Translations under genes and position numbers: made by a program
Notes under the pieces: generated by a model
The model's database searches: none
Told to the model about the DNA's origin: nothing
What the model saw: only the letters and a program-made list of their open reading frames with translations
NCBI RefSeq assembly: GCF_000145255.1
Contig: NC_014394.1
Coordinates: 1,116,001 to 1,180,000 of the forward strand
Direction of reading: 5' to 3'
DNA: 64,000 bases
From: Gallionella capsiferriformans ES-2
GTDB taxonomy: Bacteria > Pseudomonadota > Gammaproteobacteria > Burkholderiales > Gallionellaceae
In this document: one piece after another, positions 55,339 to 64,000 of the stretch
Position numbering within the stretch: position 1 is the stretch's first letter
How the letters are laid out: each line of letters begins with the position of its first letter

Positions 55339-55622
55339 AGGGCTATCGAGCAAAGTAGCATTTGCTGTAGTTTTGAGTGTGGCGGACAGACTTTCAATCT
55401 TGATTTTCCTTAAGCCGGATGGTTTGTGGAATGGGATGTACACCGCTTGAGAGCCGATATGTTAAACACGTTTGCTGTATTTTGAGGATTCTACTGCAAA
55501 ACAATTTATAATTTCGCGTTTTAGGTTATTTGTGCAGTTTTATGCCGGTGAATTGCGGATTATTCGTATGCTGGCTACATTGCACATTGTTTACGTAAGG
55601 CCGTATCGGTTAAGCTTGTGTT
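55339..55622. other. Divergent intergenic region upstream of Ser/Thr kinase
   Basis: 284 bases between the response regulator start (minus) and the Ser/Thr kinase start (plus). It is AT-rich in the middle (55480-55520) and holds a candidate sigma-70 site for the kinase. No ORF or repeat was recognised. Some of the left part is an open frame upstream of the regulator start and may be leader. Confidence 0.4.
55482..55512 (+). promoter_or_regulatory. Candidate sigma-70 promoter of the Ser/Thr kinase
   Basis: TTGAGG (55482) and a perfect TATAAT (55507) are separated by 19 bases, slightly long. The site lies 110 bases before the kinase ATG. The -10 box is convincing; the -35 is only moderate. Confidence 0.35.
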
Positions 55623-57326
55623 ATGAATAATCTAGAAATGTTGGGTAAATATCGCATCGTCGGGGAGCTCGGTAGGGGGGCGATGGGTATTGTCTATGAG
55701 GCCTTTGATACGCTGATTGAGCGTACGGTCGCCATCAAAACGATACTGAAATCCGGCATACAGGCTGACGAGGCGGAGGATGTCTTTAACCGTTTTCGCA
55801 GCGAAGCGAGGGCTGCGGGCCGTCTGGCTCATCCAAAAATCATCTCCATTTATGAGTATGGCGAAAATGAGGAAATGGCGTATATCGTCATGGAACTGGT
55901 TCGCGGCCGGGAATTAAGCGATTACTTCGATCATGGCAGGCGGATGTCGCTAGGTGCCGGACTGCGCATTGTGGTGCAATTACTCGATGCGCTTGAATAT
56001 TTGCATGCCCACGGTATTGTGCATCGTGATATCAAACCTGCGAATATCATGATAACGGCGGAGGGAGATGTCAAGATTGCGGATTTTGGTATCGCCAAAA
56101 TTGATGCATCTGGACATACTCAGGTGGGTGTCGTGCTGGGAACGCCCACTTATATGGCTCCCGAGCAATTTATGGGGTATGACGTCGATCATCGCGCCGA
56201 TCTGTATGCGGCGGGAGTCATTCTGTATCTGATGCTCACAGGTGAACGTCCCTTTGTGGGGAGTGTCATTGCCATCATGCATCAGGCGGTGCATCGCGAT
56301 GCGACGCCGCCCTCCCAGCTCAATCCGCTGGTGACAAAACAGCTCGATGGGGTGGTGAGTCGAGCGATGGCGAAGCGCGCGGAAGATCGCTATCAGAGCG
56401 CGAACCAGTTTGTGAAAGCCCTCAAGGTGGCGGCCTTGAGCCTGTCTGAGATTGAACAGGAGCCGGATAGTTCAGCAGTAGACTCATCTGAGGTCTTTTC
56501 GCCCGATGAGACGCTTGAACTACCCGGGGGGGGGCACTCCACAGGCACCTGGCGAGAAGCCGATATTGCCGCTTGGCAGAGTATTTCGCATAGTAAAAAT
56601 CCTGATGACTTCAGGGATTACTTAAAGGAGTTTGCTGATGGTGGCTTCGTTGCTCTTGCGATGTCGCGCATTGCGGTGTTGGAGAAGGCAGCGCTACGTG
56701 CCAGACAGGAGGCGCAGGCCGCAGAGTTAAAAGCGCGCGCCGAGGCACAGGCCGAACTTGAAGCCCGTCAAAAACAGGATGCGGAGACCAAGGCGCTGTT
56801 GGCGCTAAAAATTGCTCAGATTAAAAACGAAGCGGAAGCGTCGCGTGCGGAAGACGCGATTAGACGCGAAAAAGCAGCTGCAGAGCAGGCCGAGCGGGCA
56901 CGTACACTGTCCGCTACGCTATCCTTGCATGCAGAAAAACGTGCCGGAGTCGTGTTAAGTCGGGAGGCTAGCGGTGATGCTGAACGCCAAATGAAAAATG
57001 AGGAAAAACGGCGCTTAGAAGAAGAGGTGCGGCGCAGACGTCAGGCGCGTCAGCAGATGCTGTCTGCACGCGAGTCGGCTGAAAATAAAGCCGAGGTGGA
57101 TGCGGCTGTTCAGCGTGAGCGTACTGCGGCAGAGTTGATGGCGCGTAACCGCGAGGTGGAAGAGGCAAGGGCGCTAGCGGAAACGGCTAATCGACTTAGG
57201 CAGGAAGTGGAGGAGAAGGCTGCTTTGGAGCAGAAGAGAACAGGGATCAAAATGCTGATTATCGGTATTTTTTTGGTGTTGATGCTGATTGGAATTATCT
57301 TCGGCATGTTGCCTTCATCAAAGTGA
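55623..57326 (+). CDS. Ser/Thr protein kinase with coiled coil and C-terminal TM helix
   Basis: A 567-residue Hanks-type kinase. The kinase domain (about 8-270) has the Gly loop ELGRGAMGIVYEAFD, Lys39 in VAIKTI, HRDIKPANIM near 135, DFGIAKID and MAPEQF, so all catalytic residues are present. An Ala/Glu/Lys/Arg-rich coiled coil follows (about 355-540). The end is a hydrophobic helix at about 541-563 (MLIIGIFLVLMLIGIIFG), so the kinase is probably a tail-anchored inner-membrane protein with the catalytic part inside. It converges with an FHA-domain cyclase 8 bases away and lies near ZorABC-like genes. FHA domains read phosphothreonine, so the neighbouring protein is a candidate substrate partner. 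Confidence 0.92.
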   Translation: MNNLEMLGKYRIVGELGRGAMGIVYEAFDTLIERTVAIKTILKSGIQADEAEDVFNRFRSEARAAGRLAHPKIISIYEYGENEEMAYIVMELVRGRELSDYFDHGRRMSLGAGLRIVVQLLDALEYLHAHGIVHRDIKPANIMITAEGDVKIADFGIAKIDASGHTQVGVVLGTPTYMAPEQFMGYDVDHRADLYAAGVILYLMLTGERPFVGSVIAIMHQAVHRDATPPSQLNPLVTKQLDGVVSRAMAKRAEDRYQSANQFVKALKVAALSLSEIEQEPDSSAVDSSEVFSPDETLELPGGGHSTGTWREADIAAWQSISHSKNPDDFRDYLKEFADGGFVALAMSRIAVLEKAALRARQEAQAAELKARAEAQAELEARQKQDAETKALLALKIAQIKNEAEASRAEDAIRREKAAAEQAERARTLSATLSLHAEKRAGVVLSREASGDAERQMKNEEKRRLEEEVRRRRQARQQMLSARESAENKAEVDAAVQRERTAAELMARNREVEEARALAETANRLRQEVEEKAALEQKRTGIKMLIIGIFLVLMLIGIIFGMLPSSK

Positions 57327-57334
57327 GGCGTGCT

Positions 57335-58234
57335 CTACAGGTCGTTTCTAATCGAAAAGGCGATAAATTCGCTGGGATTTTTTTTGTAGGGATGACCCAG
57401 GCTGATGGTGCCTGACTCGCGCAGCACCATTTCTTCACGACGCAATTGAATTTCACTTTCACCCTTGATGGTTACATAGGTTCCGTTTGAGCTTAGATCG
57501 ACCAGAATAAATTTGTCGCGCCGCCGTTCAATCTTCGCATGCATACGAGATGCGCTGCGATTTTTCGTGGCGATATTGGCGGTCTCATCGCGTCCGATGG
57601 TGATGGAGGGATGGGTGGCGTCGACGATAAATTCTTCGCCCAGATGGGTCAGTTGTAAAAGGGGTTCGCTGTTCTGACTAGTATAGGTATTGCCGACCAT
57701 CATGGTCAGATCTTCACTCTCGTGCCAGATAACTTCGCGTACTTCGATCTCATCGGCCTTGCCCTTGATTGATAAGCTGTTAAGTGTGCGGGTGCCGGTG
57801 CGCATGATAGGCGGAAACAGCGCAACGGTAGCACCGGTTGTGATGATTTGCTGTGCCTGAGCAATTTCTGCCATGCGAGCGGCGATGTTGACTGTGTCAC
57901 CGAAGATATCCCCGTCGTTCTCCAGCACAGGACCGTAGTGAAAGCCGATGCGAATGAAAACGTGAATTCCGTCGATAGGCGGCTTTGCGCTCACTACCAT
58001 CTGCATTTCGCAGGCGGCCTGTGCTGCCGAAACCGGATCGGGGAAGACCACCATGACTTCGTCGCCTATCGTTTTGACGACACGGCCGGCATGCGCCAGC
58101 GTGAGGCTGCGCAACACGCTCAGACAGCGGTCTATGGCTGCGAATGCGCGTGCATCCCCGAGAACTTCGTACAAGCGCGTACTGCCGCTCACGTCGGCAA
58201 ACAGTACGGCATTCTCCTGTTGGGTTGTATTCAC
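57335..58234 (-). CDS. Class III nucleotide cyclase with C-terminal FHA domain
   Basis: A 299-residue protein. The N-terminal cyclase domain (about 8-170) keeps both metal Asp residues (VLFADVSGSTRLYE and KTIGDEVMVVF), and DTVNIAARMAE is the transition-state segment. The FHA domain follows (about 215-290): TIGRDETANIATKNRSASRMHAKI and FILVDLSSNGTYV, with the phosphothreonine-binding Arg, Ser and His motifs. GTG at 58234 is chosen because it starts just before the cyclase domain; the open frame to 58411 would overlap the divergent gene. It may make cAMP or cGMP in response to the nearby Ser/Thr kinase. Confidence 0.88.
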   Translation of the reverse strand: MNTTQQENAVLFADVSGSTRLYEVLGDARAFAAIDRCLSVLRSLTLAHAGRVVKTIGDEVMVVFPDPVSAAQAACEMQMVVSAKPPIDGIHVFIRIGFHYGPVLENDGDIFGDTVNIAARMAEIAQAQQIITTGATVALFPPIMRTGTRTLNSLSIKGKADEIEVREVIWHESEDLTMMVGNTYTSQNSEPLLQLTHLGEEFIVDATHPSITIGRDETANIATKNRSASRMHAKIERRRDKFILVDLSSNGTYVTIKGESEIQLRREEMVLRESGTISLGHPYKKNPSEFIAFSIRNDL

Positions 58235-58381
58235 TATTGCAATTCCGATTGAATCAAGCTTCGCATTATAAAGGTTGTTGATGAAAATGAATGGTGTGAA
58301 TTTAAGCAAATCGCATACCCAGATGATAGAACTTCCGTCATAATTCTCGGGCCCGGCAGGCGGGTTTTTCTGTAAATTAAA

Positions 58382-60331
58382 ATGATGACATTCACCGCGC
58401 TTCCCCAGCATATTTATATTTTTGCCGCCATACTTGGTGTGCTGCTGATTTCATTCGTGTTTTTTTCCATGCTTCCCGCTTTTATCGTTTCGCGACGCTT
58501 GTCCGGAGTCATTAAAAAGCTGCGCGAGTTAGATGGCAAACCTGATGGTAGCCTGGAGAAAATATTTCAAAAAACGGGGGTGCTTGAGCATTTGTGGCAC
58601 GAGTATTCAGATTCATTGCATCAGCAGCTCGATGAAAAACAGCCGCAGGCGATACGTTTTCGTTCCACGTTGCCCGCAAGCGTTGTGTTCAGACCGGATA
58701 TTGTTGTGGATATACCGTTGCGTTCGGATTTTTTCAAGCATTTGCCGGGGTTGTTCACCGGGGTCGGAATCATCGGGACTTTTTACGGTCTGTTGATCGG
58801 CATGCAGTCCTTCGTGGTTTCCGAAAATCCGGTTGTGGTGCGCGCTAGTTTGACGCGCCTGTTGCATGGCGTCTCCGAAGCATTTTTGGTTTCCGCATCG
58901 GCCATTACGCTGGCCATGATGGTCACCTTTGTTGAAAAATTAGTGGTGTCGAGCCTGAATGCGAAAGTCGAAAAACTGATCCAGTTGCTCGATGGATTAT
59001 TCGAAGGGGGGGCTGGCGAAGAATATCTTGCGCGCCTTGTGCGCGCCTCTGAAGCTTCCGCTGCGCAATCGGCAGGATTGCTCAAGGGCGATCTCAAAGA
59101 GATGCTCACTGAACTCAGTGAAAAGCAAATCGCGGCAAACAACGCAGGTGTTGCGGCATTGGGCGAGCGGATTTCTCATAGCATTGAGGTGGGTTTGAAG
59201 GGCCCCTTGTCTGAAATTGCCCTTGCGCTAAAAGCGACGCGCGAGGATGAGGGCCCCTCGCTGCAGACGATGCTCAGTGGCATGTTTGATAATTTTAACC
59301 TGCAAATGAAGACGTTATTCAGCGCTCAGGCCAATGATATGAACAGCTTGCAAAAGCAGACGCTAGAAGCACTGGGCGCAACGGTTGCAAGACTGGAGGT
59401 GATGGCGGCGGAAACGGGGGCTGCAGGTCAACGCAGCATGGAGGCGATTGCCGAGCAACTTGGACGATCGAACGCCGCCGCTGAATCACGTCAGGCTTTG
59501 ATGAATGAAAAGTTGGCTGAGTTTATCGGACAAATGCGCGAGGCTACCAGCCAGACGCAGTCAGAATCTCAGGGGCAATTGCAGCAGTCATTGAACGAGC
59601 TGTCAGTGCGTATGGGTGCGTTGATAGACGGGTTGGGTACGCAGGTGCGCTCAGCAACCGATGTCAGTCGTCAGAACCAGCTTGAGATGGAGCAGCAGGG
59701 CAAGCAGATGGTCAGTCAGTTCGGCGGGCAAATCGAAGCGGTGGTTGAGGGTGTTGCCGAGGCCGTTGCCGAAATGAAGTCGGCCGTGACGGCGATGCAG
59801 GCGACGACGAAAGATGCCATGACGGCGCTGGGTAGCAGCGCGGATACCCTTTATTTGGCGAGTCAGGATTTTGCCCGTGCGGGTCAGTTGGTGAACGCAA
59901 CGATGGAAAAATCAGCCTCTGTGGCGAATCAGCTGCTTCAGGCCGCAGGCACGGTGTCGGGCGCCGCCAGCGGCTTGGGGGATTTATTTACCGATTACAA
60001 GACGTCGCGCGACGCGATGATTGCGCAGATGAACGCCTTGCAATTGCTGGCAGAGCAGGTGCGACGCGATGCTGCTATGTCAGGCGAGGTGTTTGAGAAG
60101 ATTGAGCTGGCCACAGGTAAACTGGTGGCGGCGCAAATGGATGCGGACCAATACCTGTCGAGGATATCGGACGTGATCGGCGTCGCTCATCAGTCATTCA
60201 GCGATGGGATGACCCGTGCGGTCGGTGAGGCGAACCGTGAGTTTCATCAGGCTTTGTCAGACTCAGTCAAGTTGTTGCGTGAGGGGATTCATGAGTTGGA
60301 GAGTACGCTCGATGCGGCCACCAATGTTTAA
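58382..60331 (+). CDS. zorA: ZorA-like MotA/TolQ/ExbB-type motor protein with long tail
   Basis: A 649-residue protein with an N-terminal TM helix (about 10-32), two more at about 125-143 and 166-186 (GLFTGVGIIGTFYGLLIGM and FLVSASAITLAMMVTFVEKL), and a cytoplasmic coiled-coil tail of about 460 residues rich in Gln/Ala/Glu. This is the layout of ZorA in Zorya anti-phage systems: a proton-channel subunit with a long intracellular tail. It starts 147 bases from the divergent cyclase and is followed by a ZorB-like gene 12 bases on. It could be an unrelated MotA-type protein with a long tail, but the next two genes support Zorya. Confidence 0.8.
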   Translation: MMTFTALPQHIYIFAAILGVLLISFVFFSMLPAFIVSRRLSGVIKKLRELDGKPDGSLEKIFQKTGVLEHLWHEYSDSLHQQLDEKQPQAIRFRSTLPASVVFRPDIVVDIPLRSDFFKHLPGLFTGVGIIGTFYGLLIGMQSFVVSENPVVVRASLTRLLHGVSEAFLVSASAITLAMMVTFVEKLVVSSLNAKVEKLIQLLDGLFEGGAGEEYLARLVRASEASAAQSAGLLKGDLKEMLTELSEKQIAANNAGVAALGERISHSIEVGLKGPLSEIALALKATREDEGPSLQTMLSGMFDNFNLQMKTLFSAQANDMNSLQKQTLEALGATVARLEVMAAETGAAGQRSMEAIAEQLGRSNAAAESRQALMNEKLAEFIGQMREATSQTQSESQGQLQQSLNELSVRMGALIDGLGTQVRSATDVSRQNQLEMEQQGKQMVSQFGGQIEAVVEGVAEAVAEMKSAVTAMQATTKDAMTALGSSADTLYLASQDFARAGQLVNATMEKSASVANQLLQAAGTVSGAASGLGDLFTDYKTSRDAMIAQMNALQLLAEQVRRDAAMSGEVFEKIELATGKLVAAQMDADQYLSRISDVIGVAHQSFSDGMTRAVGEANREFHQALSDSVKLLREGIHELESTLDAATNV

Positions 60332-60343
60332 TACGGCGATGTC

Positions 60344-61060
60344 ATGATCAATAAATACCTGCTTTTGGGGCGACGCAACAAGGAAGAGGGCGAAAAACCG
60401 TTCTGGATTTCATTCGCTGATCTGATGACGGCGCTGATGGTGATGTTTTTGCTGGTCATGAGCGTCGCGCTGTTGGCTGTCACCGATCAGGTTTCCTCGG
60501 CTGATCGCAATAAAATTCAGCGTGAGCAGGAAATTGATCAGCTGCTGGGGAAAATTGCCAAAGCGGCTGAAAAATATCCTGGAATTTTTGTCGATAAAAA
60601 TCGCGCGGTGATCGATTTTGGCGACCGCGCCCGCTTTGATACCGGTAGTTCAACCTTGTCGGCTGAACAGGCGCAGTATCTGAGTCTTTTTGTATCCGAG
60701 ATGCTGGTCGTGGCCAAGGATGAGCTAGGCCGCAAATGGCTCAAGCGCATTATTGCCGAGGGCTATGCCGATCAGCGGGGCGATTATCTATTGAACCTGA
60801 ATTTAAGTTTGCAGCGCAGCCAGCGCGTGCTGTGCGCACTGCTGTCACCACCCGTTAATCAGACATTCATACTGACCGCTGAGGAAAAAGAGCGTGTGCG
60901 CGATTATTTTCTGGTGGGTGGCTATTCATTCAATTCGGCCAAAAAATCCTTGGAGGAGAGTCGTCGTATTGAATTACGTCTGGAGTTCTTCGGTCAGGAT
61001 GAGGAACATCCCGCTATGAACGATATTACCCGCGGGAATTTCGGTAGTTGCAGAATCTAA
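60344..61060 (+). CDS. zorB: ZorB-like MotB/OmpA-domain motor protein
   Basis: A 238-residue protein with a single TM helix (about 22-48) containing Asp26 (SFADLMTALMVMFLLVMS), at the place of the ion-binding Asp of MotB. The periplasmic C-terminal OmpA-like peptidoglycan-binding domain has RARFDTGSSTLSAEQAQYL and EGYADQRGDYLLNLNLSLQRSQRV. It would form an ion-driven channel with the ZorA-like protein and attach to the cell wall. It lies 12 bases after zorA and 1 base before the third gene. Confidence 0.84.
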   Translation: MINKYLLLGRRNKEEGEKPFWISFADLMTALMVMFLLVMSVALLAVTDQVSSADRNKIQREQEIDQLLGKIAKAAEKYPGIFVDKNRAVIDFGDRARFDTGSSTLSAEQAQYLSLFVSEMLVVAKDELGRKWLKRIIAEGYADQRGDYLLNLNLSLQRSQRVLCALLSPPVNQTFILTAEEKERVRDYFLVGGYSFNSAKKSLEESRRIELRLEFFGQDEEHPAMNDITRGNFGSCRI

Positions 61061-61061
61061 A

Positions 61062-62645
61062 ATGGATGCGCTTGAGAAATTGCAGGGCAAGCTGCTGGCG
61101 ATAAATACCACTTCGCTGTCACGGCTGCGTCCAGGCGATTCGTTGCAAATGCAGCATGAATTGTCGATGATGAAAGACTGGGTTAAAGGCGCGTCGCGGC
61201 GTGAGGAGGTGCCTCTGGCGACGATAGAGGCGGCTTTGCTTTTCTATCAAAAGAACAGTTATTTAAAGGGGTTGCGTCAGGCCAGATTGATTTGTTACGG
61301 CTGTACCCAGCGGCTCAATTCATATTGTCTGATTGAAGAGCGCGATGCGTTCAATAAATTGCTCACTTATGTCGACGGTTACAAGTCGCGCCGGCGCACC
61401 TTTCGCAAGCTGTATCGCGGTCTGCTGAGCAGTTATTTTTCCTACGATCCCGATTCGGCTGATATGCGAGGTGGCGTCAGCCGGGACGCGTTGAGCCTCT
61501 TTTTAAGCGATCATCTGGCAACGTTTGTGATTGGGGATTTTACGCCGGACTGGCTTGCCGCGCTGGCCAAGTATCCTGATTTGCTCGGGGAAAATCCGGG
61601 TCAGGCGGTTGAGTCGTCCTTGCTGCAAGGCGATTACTCAATGCTCGAAGAAATTCGCGAGCGGCTAGGTGTGGATGGGGGTTCATGGCTGGTGCGGCGA
61701 CTGGTGATGTCGCCGTTTGTTGCCATTGGACGTATGCCGGATGCTGAGTTTAAGGATCATCTGGCGAGCCTGTTGCTGTTGCTGAATGATTATCCGTTGT
61801 ATGCCAGTGCCGCACTTCCGCTGTTGCTCGAGCGTTATGTGCAGTGCAAGGACAGGCCGATGCATGCACAGATGAGAGATTATGCCGTCGGACTTTGGGG
61901 TAATCCGTGGCGGGCGCAGCAGCAGTGGTTATGCAGCGACAAGGCCCGCGTGATGCTCGCGCACTGGCTTAAGCGGCAGTTGCTCAGTGAATTTTTCAGT
62001 TTGCTGTCGAACGATGATAAAGCGTTGTCGCGACGTTTTAATTTTTGGGATCTGTATAGCGAAGATTTGACGGGCATGTATTTCGCGCTGGGCAAAGATG
62101 CTTATGTGCAGGGGAATATGCGACTTTATAAATTCAGGCATCTGGCAAAAGGGCTGATCGCTAAGCTCACTGAAGAGAAGCACGGTGTGCATACTTGCAT
62201 CATGCAGTTCTCACATCATCACGTGGTTGAATTCAATCGCGAAAAAAATATCGCGTATTTTTATGATGTTCGTCAGGGTACGCCTTCGTTCTACTTTGCT
62301 AAGGGATGGGTCGATATCGGTGCAATCAGCGTCACGGCTATCGAAAAAGGGGCGGATATTGCCCGGACATCCAAACCGTTGCGGCATGAAGATACTAAAC
62401 TTTCGACTTGGGAGGCGTGTTTCGCCGCGGAGTTGGGAGAGACCGAGAATGCACTGCGGGCGTTCTGTATCAAGTATCAGTGTGAGTATGAGGACAGGCG
62501 CGGCACTGAGGGCAGTCAGTGTATCCGTCCCGCGGATTGTGAGCGGTATGGTATTGAGGTGTGGTCAGTGTTGAAGGGGTGGGGGTATGACTTCTCGGCA
62601 GAACAAAAGATGTGGTATCGACTGACCTATCCTAAGCTCGGTTGA
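61062..62645 (+). CDS. zorC: ZorC-like EH_Signature protein
   Basis: A 527-residue cytoplasmic protein with no TM helix. The C-terminal part shows the pattern I associate with the EH_Signature domain of ZorC: HTCIMQFSHHHVVEFNREKNIAYFYD with charged and His residues, FAKGWVDIGAI and a late WEACFAAELG. The N-terminal half is helical with several Cys and Arg. It is the third gene of a zorABC order, one base after zorB. Zorya type I has ZorD (helicase) and type II has ZorE (nuclease) next; neither is here, since the next gene is on the other strand. The family call is by pattern and context. Confidence 0.62.
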   Translation: MDALEKLQGKLLAINTTSLSRLRPGDSLQMQHELSMMKDWVKGASRREEVPLATIEAALLFYQKNSYLKGLRQARLICYGCTQRLNSYCLIEERDAFNKLLTYVDGYKSRRRTFRKLYRGLLSSYFSYDPDSADMRGGVSRDALSLFLSDHLATFVIGDFTPDWLAALAKYPDLLGENPGQAVESSLLQGDYSMLEEIRERLGVDGGSWLVRRLVMSPFVAIGRMPDAEFKDHLASLLLLLNDYPLYASAALPLLLERYVQCKDRPMHAQMRDYAVGLWGNPWRAQQQWLCSDKARVMLAHWLKRQLLSEFFSLLSNDDKALSRRFNFWDLYSEDLTGMYFALGKDAYVQGNMRLYKFRHLAKGLIAKLTEEKHGVHTCIMQFSHHHVVEFNREKNIAYFYDVRQGTPSFYFAKGWVDIGAISVTAIEKGADIARTSKPLRHEDTKLSTWEACFAAELGETENALRAFCIKYQCEYEDRRGTEGSQCIRPADCERYGIEVWSVLKGWGYDFSAEQKMWYRLTYPKLG

Positions 62646-62654
62646 GGTGGCGAA

Positions 62655-63860
62655 CTATCGCTGTCCGTTTTTCGGCAGGCGTACGGCAATTTTTGTTCCT
62701 TTGCCGGGGCGGCTGGTAATTGATAGCGTCCCGTCGAGTTGTCTGATGCGTTCCTGAATGCCGCGTAAACCAAACGAGCGCGGTTTGTTGCGCGCTGCCT
62801 CATCAAATCCACAGCCATCGTCTGAGACGATCAGCTCAACGTATTTGTCGATTTGATCTGTCGCGGATTGGCTTATTTTTACTTGCACGCGTCTGGCTTG
62901 TGCGTGTTTCATGATGTTGTTCAACGTTTCCTGAAATACCCGGAACAGCGTAATAGATTGCTCGTCTGATACATCGAGATTGTCGCTTGATTTAATTATT
63001 TTGCAGGGGGTGGCGGTGCGTTTGGTAAATTCGGTAGCTTCGATTTCGATTGCCGCGACGATGCCAAAGCAATCCAGAGATCCTGGGCGTAAACTGTGTA
63101 CCAGATTGTTGGCCGCGATTCCTGCTGTGTCGAGCAGGTTGGCCATGACCTGTGATTTTTCCTGCAGCGCACCGTCATCGGACGGAAAACGTTGTCGCAT
63201 CCACGCTAGATCCATTTTTAATGCGGTCAGTAGCACGCCTATTTCATCGTGAATTTCCCGGGCAATGCGTGTGCGTTCTTCTTCCTTAATGTTTTCAATA
63301 TGGGACGATAATTCGCGCAGTTGCTGTCTTGAATGTACGAGCTCAATCTCCGCCTGTTTGTTTTGCGTGATATTGACGACCAAACCTTTCCAGTGTGTAC
63401 CGAGTAGATCTGTTTTTCGGTATTTAGCACGCAGGTTAACCCACTTGATTTCGCCATCGGGCGGGAGGAGGGTGCGGCCCTCCCAATTCCATGGTGTGGC
63501 GTGTCGGGCTGAGTGTTGCATGCTCTGGTGAAACGAGGCCGCATCGTCGGCATGCAGGTACTTAATCAGCCGTTCGGGGTGTTGTTTTAGCTCGGTGGCG
63601 CTGAGTCCTAACAGGTCTAAGCACCCTTCGCTGACGTAGGGGAGGTGCAGCGCACCCTGTGTGTCTAGTCGTATCTGACAAGCCATGCCGGGCAAACTGT
63701 CCAGAAAAGAATAGGGCGTGTGATCCGGTGTCTCTTCAATCGTTTTGAGCGGGTCTTGTTTGTGTCGTGCAACTGTCACCGCTGCTTCGTGGTGAGCAGA
63801 TGGGGCGCGGGATGTATTACGTTTTCTCGCTTGTTTAATATGTAAGCTGTTTGCCGGCAT
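62655..63860 (-). CDS. PAS-domain NarX/DegS-type histidine kinase
   Basis: A 401-residue cytoplasmic sensor kinase with no TM helix. A PAS domain with PAC-like end (about 60-180; LLPPDGEIKWVNLRAKYR) precedes a HisKA_3 dimerisation region with phosphoacceptor His204 (ARIAREIHDEIGVLLTALK-type segment). The ATPase domain has FQETLNNIMKHAQA, DDGCGFD and GLRGIQERI (N and G boxes). The ATG at 63860 is preferred; a TTG at 63962 would add 34 residues. This is the kinase type that partners NarL-family regulators such as the one at 54697. It converges with the zorC-like gene 9 bases away. Confidence 0.9.
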   Translation of the reverse strand: MPANSLHIKQARKRNTSRAPSAHHEAAVTVARHKQDPLKTIEETPDHTPYSFLDSLPGMACQIRLDTQGALHLPYVSEGCLDLLGLSATELKQHPERLIKYLHADDAASFHQSMQHSARHATPWNWEGRTLLPPDGEIKWVNLRAKYRKTDLLGTHWKGLVVNITQNKQAEIELVHSRQQLRELSSHIENIKEEERTRIAREIHDEIGVLLTALKMDLAWMRQRFPSDDGALQEKSQVMANLLDTAGIAANNLVHSLRPGSLDCFGIVAAIEIEATEFTKRTATPCKIIKSSDNLDVSDEQSITLFRVFQETLNNIMKHAQARRVQVKISQSATDQIDKYVELIVSDDGCGFDEAARNKPRSFGLRGIQERIRQLDGTLSITSRPGKGTKIAVRLPKNGQR

Positions 63861-64000
63861 GGGTAGGGGGGGCGAATGAGGAGCGTACGAGCTTACTATA
63901 GGGCGTGTAGCGCTGCAAACAAATTGCGCTATCTTGCCCGGGAGGGCGTGACTGTGGGACAATTCACAGTTGCCCGAATCGGGTCAGGTTGTCATTTACG
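63861..64000. other. Upstream of the histidine kinase
   Basis: The 140 bases before the kinase start. An in-frame TTG at 63962 could be an alternative kinase start. No promoter or other gene was recognised before the window edge. Confidence 0.3.

Noticed and set aside
58346..58372. A short GC hairpin followed by a T run just before the zorA-like gene, like an intrinsic terminator.
   Set aside because: The stem is only 4-5 bp, and there is no plus-strand gene just upstream for it to end.
58235..58411. A 59-residue N-terminal extension of the cyclase-FHA protein.
   Set aside because: It would overlap the divergent zorA-like gene start and has no domain; GTG at 58234 starts just before the cyclase domain.

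Overview
The window looks like a chromosomal segment from a motile betaproteobacterium. The lineage call is inference from gene order and protein character; an iron- or nitrite-oxidising Gallionellales-type organism would fit but cannot be proven here. No rRNA, tRNA, CRISPR array, insertion sequence or phage gene was seen. Coding density is very high, and no stretch over 300 bases lacks a gene.

Region 1 (1-19923) is a late/structural flagellar cluster, almost all on the minus strand. It holds fliF-G-H-I-J-K, then fliL-M-N-O-P-Q-R (fliR is cut by the window edge), with fliE divergent from fliF. Upstream of that are a TPR-methyltransferase, the c-di-GMP brake gene ycgR, an flhB-like fragment gene, a second fliK-like gene, fliT, fliS, fliD, flaG and a very short flagellin gene, fliC. 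A textbook sigma-28 promoter drives fliC, and two RNA hairpins separate fliC from flaG.

Region 2 (20091-52807) runs divergently from fliC and is one almost uninterrupted plus-strand array of 33 kb. It opens with four paralogous TPR plus GT41 (SPINDLY/OGT-like) glycosyltransferases. About 17 kb of sugar-type biosynthetic and modifying genes follow: HAD phosphatase-like, APH-type kinase-like, split transketolase, two NAD-dependent epimerases, SDR, WbuC-like cupin, two C-methyltransferase-type proteins, two other methyltransferases, four radical SAM enzymes including one B12-type, and a GT9 enzyme. It closes with a 1646-residue protein that carries two TPR-GT41 units in tandem. My reading is a flagellin (or other surface protein) glycosylation island that makes an unusual branched or methylated sugar and attaches it to protein. 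The minus-strand TPR-methyltransferase next to fliE shares the N-terminal module of these transferases and probably belongs to the same system.

Region 3 (52812-63860) is signalling plus a Zorya-like motor locus. It contains a GGEEF diguanylate cyclase, a NarL-type response regulator, a Ser/Thr kinase with a coiled-coil/TM tail, a class III nucleotide cyclase fused to an FHA domain, ZorA-, ZorB- and ZorC-like genes with no ZorD or ZorE beside them, and a NarL-partner type PAS histidine kinase. The diguanylate cyclase and YcgR suggest c-di-GMP control of the flagellum. The kinase, the FHA protein and the ZorABC-like genes may form one phospho-signalling/defence unit.
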